Origin: Verrucomicrobiota bacterium
GTDB lineage: Bacteria; Verrucomicrobiota; Verrucomicrobiia; Limisphaerales; UBA1096
DNA: 8,751 bases
NCBI GenBank assembly: GCA_030747575.1
Contig: JASLKI010000052.1
Coordinates: 1 to 8,751, forward strand
Reading direction: 5' to 3'
Shown here: positions 6,162-8,751 of the stretch, in pieces
How positions within the stretch are numbered: the stretch's first letter is position 1
Layout: the number at the start of each line of letters is the position of its first letter
Program-made: the position numbers and the translations under genes
The notes under the pieces: generated by a model
What the model saw: the letters and a program-made list of their open reading frames with translations, nothing else
Databases searched by the model: none
What the model was told of the DNA's origin: nothing

Positions 6162-6177
6162 CCGCTTAGCCAAGCGG
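6162..6177. other. Hairpin between protease and msrA
   Basis: CCGCTT (6162-6167) pairs perfectly with AAGCGG (6172-6177) around an AGCC loop, 12 bases after the protease stop. No T-run follows, so an intrinsic terminator is doubtful. The loop and 3' arm contain a GCCAAGC motif copy. The rest of the 62-bp gap, including GTTAACTTGAAGACAG just before the msrA ATG, shows no clear promoter or Shine-Dalgarno. Confidence 0.35.
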
Positions 6178-6211
6178 GGCAGTAGGTTTGGCCGCGTTAA
6201 CTTGAAGACAG

Positions 6212-6877
6212 ATGAATACTTTCCTGAGGTTATTCAGTTGGACGACCCTCTTTTGCTGCGCGGCATGTGGTGAGGCGAACGATAAACCGGCCAAACCGGC
6301 CAGTACCCCAAAGCCCATTGTGAATCCATCCAATGAACCTCTGACAAAAGTGGCGAAGGCCGAATCCATCACACTCGGCGGAGGATGTTTTTGGTGTGTG
6401 GAGGCGGTGTACCAACGTATCGAGGGCATCACAAAAGTGACCTCCGGTTACATGGGTGGTACGGTGCCCAATCCCACCTACAAACAAATCTGCACCGGCC
6501 AAACCGGCCACGCCGAGGTGGTGAAGGTGGAGTTTGATCCGGCAAAACTTTCCCTCGAGAAAGTGCTGGCGGTGTTCTGGAAGGCGCACGATCCCACCAC
6601 GCTCAACCGGCAGGGTGCGGACGTTGGCACACAGTATCGTTCGGCGATTTTTTATCATAACGACGCCGATAAGGCTGTGGCGGAGGAATCCATGCAAGCG
6701 GCAGGCAAGTCGGGTGAGTTTAGGAGTCCGATCGTGACCGAGATCGTCCGGGCCGGCACATTTTACAAGGCCGAGGAGTATCACCAAAACTACTTCAACC
6801 TAAACGCCAACGCGCCGTACTGCCGTGCTGTGATCTGGCCCAAGCTTCGTAAACTTGGTTTGAAGTTCAAGGAATAG
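6212..6877 (+). CDS. msrA: Exported peptide-methionine (S)-S-oxide reductase MsrA
   Basis: 221 residues. MsrA reduces the S-epimer of methionine sulfoxide in oxidised proteins back to methionine. Seen: an N-terminal export signal (MNTFLRLFSWTTLFCCAACG), a Lys/Pro/Asn-rich linker to about residue 50, then the MsrA domain. The catalytic motif GGGCFWCVEA (56-65) has nucleophile Cys59. Other family blocks are SGYMGGTVPNPTY (78-90), GHAEVVKVEFDP (99-110), HDPTTLNRQGADVGTQYRS (126-144) and EEYHQNYF (188-195). Cys204 in PYCRAVIWPKL sits where a resolving cysteine is usual. The Cys15/Cys16/Cys19 cluster suggests a lipoprotein, but the position before AAC is Cys rather than Leu, so lipidation is uncertain. 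An extracytoplasmic site implies repair of envelope or secreted proteins and needs an exported reductant. The start is fixed: the next ATG is at codon 81, inside the domain. Its A/T content looks somewhat higher than that of the protease gene upstream. Confidence 0.95.
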   Translation: MNTFLRLFSWTTLFCCAACGEANDKPAKPASTPKPIVNPSNEPLTKVAKAESITLGGGCFWCVEAVYQRIEGITKVTSGYMGGTVPNPTYKQICTGQTGHAEVVKVEFDPAKLSLEKVLAVFWKAHDPTTLNRQGADVGTQYRSAIFYHNDADKAVAEESMQAAGKSGEFRSPIVTEIVRAGTFYKAEEYHQNYFNLNANAPYCRAVIWPKLRKLGLKFKE

Positions 6878-6901
6878 CCGTGGAACGGCCGGCGTTACGG
6901 C
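6877..6901. terminator. Candidate bidirectional terminator hairpin over two convergent stops
   Basis: Only 17 bases separate the convergent msrA and antiporter genes. GCCGT (6877-6881) pairs with ACGGC (6897-6901), and AACG (6884-6887) with CGTT (6893-6896), around a GCCGG loop and a bulged GG. This nine-pair stem includes the last base of the msrA stop and the whole antiporter stop. There is no T-run on either side, so it would be a non-canonical terminator or a 3'-end stabiliser shared by both transcripts. Confidence 0.4.
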
Positions 6902-8511
6902 GTGTCCTTGCCCGGCCGGTCCCGCTCCACCACATTGCGCACGAGCGATTCCATGGATTCGTAGTCCAGGTCCCCTTCCTTTTCTAGATCGCGGTAGACT
7001 TGCTTCTCCAAGGCGCGTAGCTGGGTGGCGTGCATTTGCAGCTCTAGGTCGTTAAGGGTGGGAGTATGCCCGACCATCTCCGCAATACGCTTGTCATTGG
7101 CCTCGCGACGTTCGACCAGCCGATTATGCAGAATCTCAAAGGTGCCATGGGAAAGGGTGCCCTTCCTTTCCGCATCCTCCAAGTTATCCACCAGACAACG
7201 AACGGCCTGCCGGCGTGCCAGTGCCATCTCGTATTCGATCTCTTCACCCGTTTCCACAATGAGCCCCACCCGTTTCATGAGCCACTCAATCGTGGTGCCT
7301 TGTAGTAGAATGGACAGCAGCACCACGCCGAAGACGATGTTCAGGATCAGTTCGCGGTTTTCCTCTCCGCTTTCAACGGTGGTCACCAGCATCATTGCCA
7401 TCACCATCGACAGGCTGCCACGGACTCCTGACCAGGTTATGACCGGCAGCCACGGTTTCTTCAGCTTCAAATCCTCACGCCGCACCAGGTTGTGTACGCC
7501 AAACACGATTACGCTGCGAACCAGGATCATGATCACAAAAAAGGCCACAATGAGTCCGGCGTGCGCCCATAATTCGCTCAATTTTATTTCCAGTCCGATG
7601 AGAATGAAGACAAAGGAGTTGGCCATGAAGGCGGCAAACTCCCAGAAGGAAAAGACCGCCTCGCGTGTGGTGGGACTCATACCGTGCTTGGCACCAACAT
7701 TGCCAACCATCATTCCGCAGACAACCACGGCGATGACGCCCGAGGCATGGAGCTGCATGGCCGCAACATTACTGCCGTAGGCCGCGATTGCGGTCAAGGC
7801 AACCTCGATGAGGTGGTCGTTGACCTTGCTGGTGAGGTAGGACATGGCCAGCCCGACCGCGACCCCAAGGGCTGTGCCAAGAAAAACCTCACGCAGAAAA
7901 ACGCCGATCACGTGCAGAGCCTGCACATTTTCGCCAGGGTCGTGCAGGGTGGGAATGGTGAGTCCCAGGCTGTCAGCGGTGATCTTGACCACGACGCCAA
8001 AGAGCACCACCGCGATGCCATCGTTGATGAGGCTTTCACCCTCGACGATAATGCCGAGCCGCTTTGATACGGTGAACTCCTTGAATAGCGCCACCACGGA
8101 AATGGGGTCGGTGGCCGCCAGCATGGCGGCGGTGACCAAGCCAACCTGCCACATCATATCTCCCCTGATCAGTTTGGCGACCGGCACAAATACCGCGGTG
8201 GTGAGGACCATGCCGATGATGACGCCGGGGATGGCAAGGAACAGGATGGCCCGCCGGTTGTTGAGGAAGGATTTGAGATCTACGTGAAACGCCGCCTCAA
8301 ATAGCAGGATGGGCAGAAAGACCTGCAACAGCAACTCGGGCTTGAGCTTGATTTTCTCGAGGTGCTCACGCAACCCGGGTGCCCCGTCAAGAAGCAGGCT
8401 AACCGCCAAGCCTGCGACCACAAGCAGCACCGTGTAGGGCAGTTTCAACCGCTTGGCCAAGAGCGCCATGCCACAGGCGATCACCAAAATGGCTACAAAG
8501 GATAAACTCAT
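6895..8511 (-). CDS. CPA1/NhaP-type Na+(K+)/H+ antiporter with C-terminal cytoplasmic tail
   Basis: 538 residues. The protein exchanges monovalent cations for protons across the inner membrane and so supports pH and salt homeostasis. Seen: about a dozen hydrophobic segments over residues 1-420. Signature motifs of the CPA1 branch are FLPILLFEAAFHVDL (65-79), AATDPISVVALF (132-143; Asp135 in the unwound helix), VEGESLINDGIAVVLF (156-171; the ion-binding Asn163-Asp164 pair) and WSGVRGSLSM (360-369; Arg364). All key residues are present. A charged, helical hydrophilic tail (about 421-538) follows, rich in Glu/Arg, probably cytoplasmic and regulatory. The family often has such tails, but its ligand is not evident. 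The ATG at 8511 directly precedes the first membrane helix. There is no Shine-Dalgarno; TATAAG (8520-8525) lies eight bases upstream. Whether it prefers Na+ or K+ cannot be read from the sequence. Confidence 0.93.
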   Translation of the reverse strand: MSLSFVAILVIACGMALLAKRLKLPYTVLLVVAGLAVSLLLDGAPGLREHLEKIKLKPELLLQVFLPILLFEAAFHVDLKSFLNNRRAILFLAIPGVIIGMVLTTAVFVPVAKLIRGDMMWQVGLVTAAMLAATDPISVVALFKEFTVSKRLGIIVEGESLINDGIAVVLFGVVVKITADSLGLTIPTLHDPGENVQALHVIGVFLREVFLGTALGVAVGLAMSYLTSKVNDHLIEVALTAIAAYGSNVAAMQLHASGVIAVVVCGMMVGNVGAKHGMSPTTREAVFSFWEFAAFMANSFVFILIGLEIKLSELWAHAGLIVAFFVIMILVRSVIVFGVHNLVRREDLKLKKPWLPVITWSGVRGSLSMVMAMMLVTTVESGEENRELILNIVFGVVLLSILLQGTTIEWLMKRVGLIVETGEEIEYEMALARRQAVRCLVDNLEDAERKGTLSHGTFEILHNRLVERREANDKRIAEMVGHTPTLNDLELQMHATQLRALEKQVYRDLEKEGDLDYESMESLVRNVVERDRPGKDTP

Positions 8512-8537
8512 CGCGGGGTCTTATATTTTGTTGTCAT
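8508..8537 (-). CDS. Possible 9-residue leader peptide before the antiporter
   Basis: An ATG at 8537 opens a nine-codon frame (MTTKYKTPR) whose TGA overlaps the antiporter ATG as ATGA, the classic arrangement for translational coupling. There is no good Shine-Dalgarno in front of it; CCGGAC (8541-8546) is the nearest weak candidate. It may be fortuitous. If real, it would be a leader controlling antiporter translation. Confidence 0.2.
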   Translation of the reverse strand: MTTKYKTPR

Positions 8538-8685
8538 CTTGTCCGGAGGATTATTCAACGATTCTCCCTAAGCTTCAATTCGTTCAGCATTGGGGCCACC
8601 TAGTTTGCAACGCGTTGCCCGGTGCCCTGCTCGGTGTAACTGCGCAGTCCCATTCAAAACTGATAGCCGCCAAGCCGTTGGGCTG
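8512..8685 (-). promoter_or_regulatory. 174-bp upstream region of the antiporter with a 12-bp palindrome
   Basis: No convincing gene lies here. The region holds a perfect palindrome, GCAACGCGTTGC (8607-8618), about 96 bp before the antiporter start and in a plausible place for an operator. An A/T-rich block (8520-8535) sits immediately before the start codon. I see no clear -35/-10 pair. One GCCAAGC motif copy lies at 8669-8675. Confidence 0.35.
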
Positions 8686-8751
8686 CTAATCATTGAAATG
8701 ATCCAGCGCATAAGCCAAGTCGCCCTGCACAAACACAAACAAGGCCGCATT
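8686..8751 (-). CDS. Possible C-terminal tail of a further minus-strand gene (partial)
   Basis: Reading in from the right edge on the minus strand, one frame gives 21 residues ending in LAYALDHFND followed by TAG (8686-8688). It starts hydrophobic (AALFVFV) and ends acidic, which looks like the end of a normal protein. The other two frames give Cys-rich or short, unlikely peptides. The fragment is too short to identify. If real, the gene lies upstream of the antiporter on the same strand, with 174 bp between them. Confidence 0.35.
   Translation of the reverse strand, partial: NAALFVFVQGDLAYALDHFND

Noticed and set aside
7025..7780. Plus-strand open frame (251 codons) opposite the antiporter
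   Set aside because: It is a Ser/Thr/Arg-rich shadow of the antiporter's membrane helices.
8568..8750. Minus-strand 60-codon frame near the right edge, starting MRPCLCLC
   Set aside because: Its Cys/Arg/Trp-rich composition is implausible. A neighbouring frame gives a more protein-like C-terminal tail ending at 8686.
1..8751. CRISPR array, insertion sequence, tRNA, phage or defence genes
   Set aside because: No spaced direct repeats, transposase or integrase motifs, cloverleaf sequences or defence domains were seen on either strand.

Overview
The window is about 8.75 kb of GC-rich DNA with densely packed genes on both strands. It is probably from a member of the Verrucomicrobiota. This rests on three inferences: a giant secreted protease ending in the '…RFYR…' C-terminal module typical of secreted verrucomicrobial proteins, an LptF/LptG-type permease that implies an LPS-type outer membrane, and genes that mostly lack clear Shine-Dalgarno sequences. 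No rRNA, tRNA, CRISPR array, insertion sequence or phage gene is visible. No gap without a gene exceeds about 200 bases.

Left part, minus strand: the N-terminal 72 codons of an LptF/LptG family permease run off the left edge (1-217). Upstream of it on the same strand is a complete steroid 5-alpha-reductase-like membrane enzyme (276-1055). A 91-bp divergent gap leads to a plus-strand run. This run holds two unrecognised membrane-anchored coiled-coil proteins (1147-1824 and 1831-2265), a probable 34-residue single-span membrane peptide with a TTG start (2346-2450), and an O6-alkylguanine-DNA alkyltransferase that overlaps the peptide's stop codon (2443-2931).

Middle: after a 200-bp gap that can fold into a three-stem structure, a 1005-residue secreted multidomain metallopeptidase occupies 3132-6149. 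In order it has a signal peptide, a propeptide-like region, a gametolysin-like (M11) zinc protease domain, a PKD domain, seven 37-40-residue repeats that look like a seven-bladed beta-propeller, and a C-terminal module. It is followed by an exported methionine sulfoxide reductase A (6212-6877).

Right part: a CPA1/NhaP-type cation/proton antiporter lies on the minus strand (6895-8511), convergent with msrA. A hairpin spans both stop codons. Upstream of the antiporter is a 174-bp non-coding stretch with a 12-bp palindrome. The last 66 bases may hold the C-terminal tail of another minus-strand gene.

The genes do not form one obvious pathway. Several act at or outside the membrane (LPS export, secreted protease, exported protein repair, ion antiport). 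Two are repair enzymes (DNA alkyl repair, methionine sulfoxide repair). I found no clear new defence or mobile system. The most unusual signals are: a 7-mer, GCTTGGC/GCCAAGC, that recurs about 24 times in all reading frames and in non-coding DNA; the protease-propeller architecture; and the trio of unrecognised membrane-anchored small proteins.
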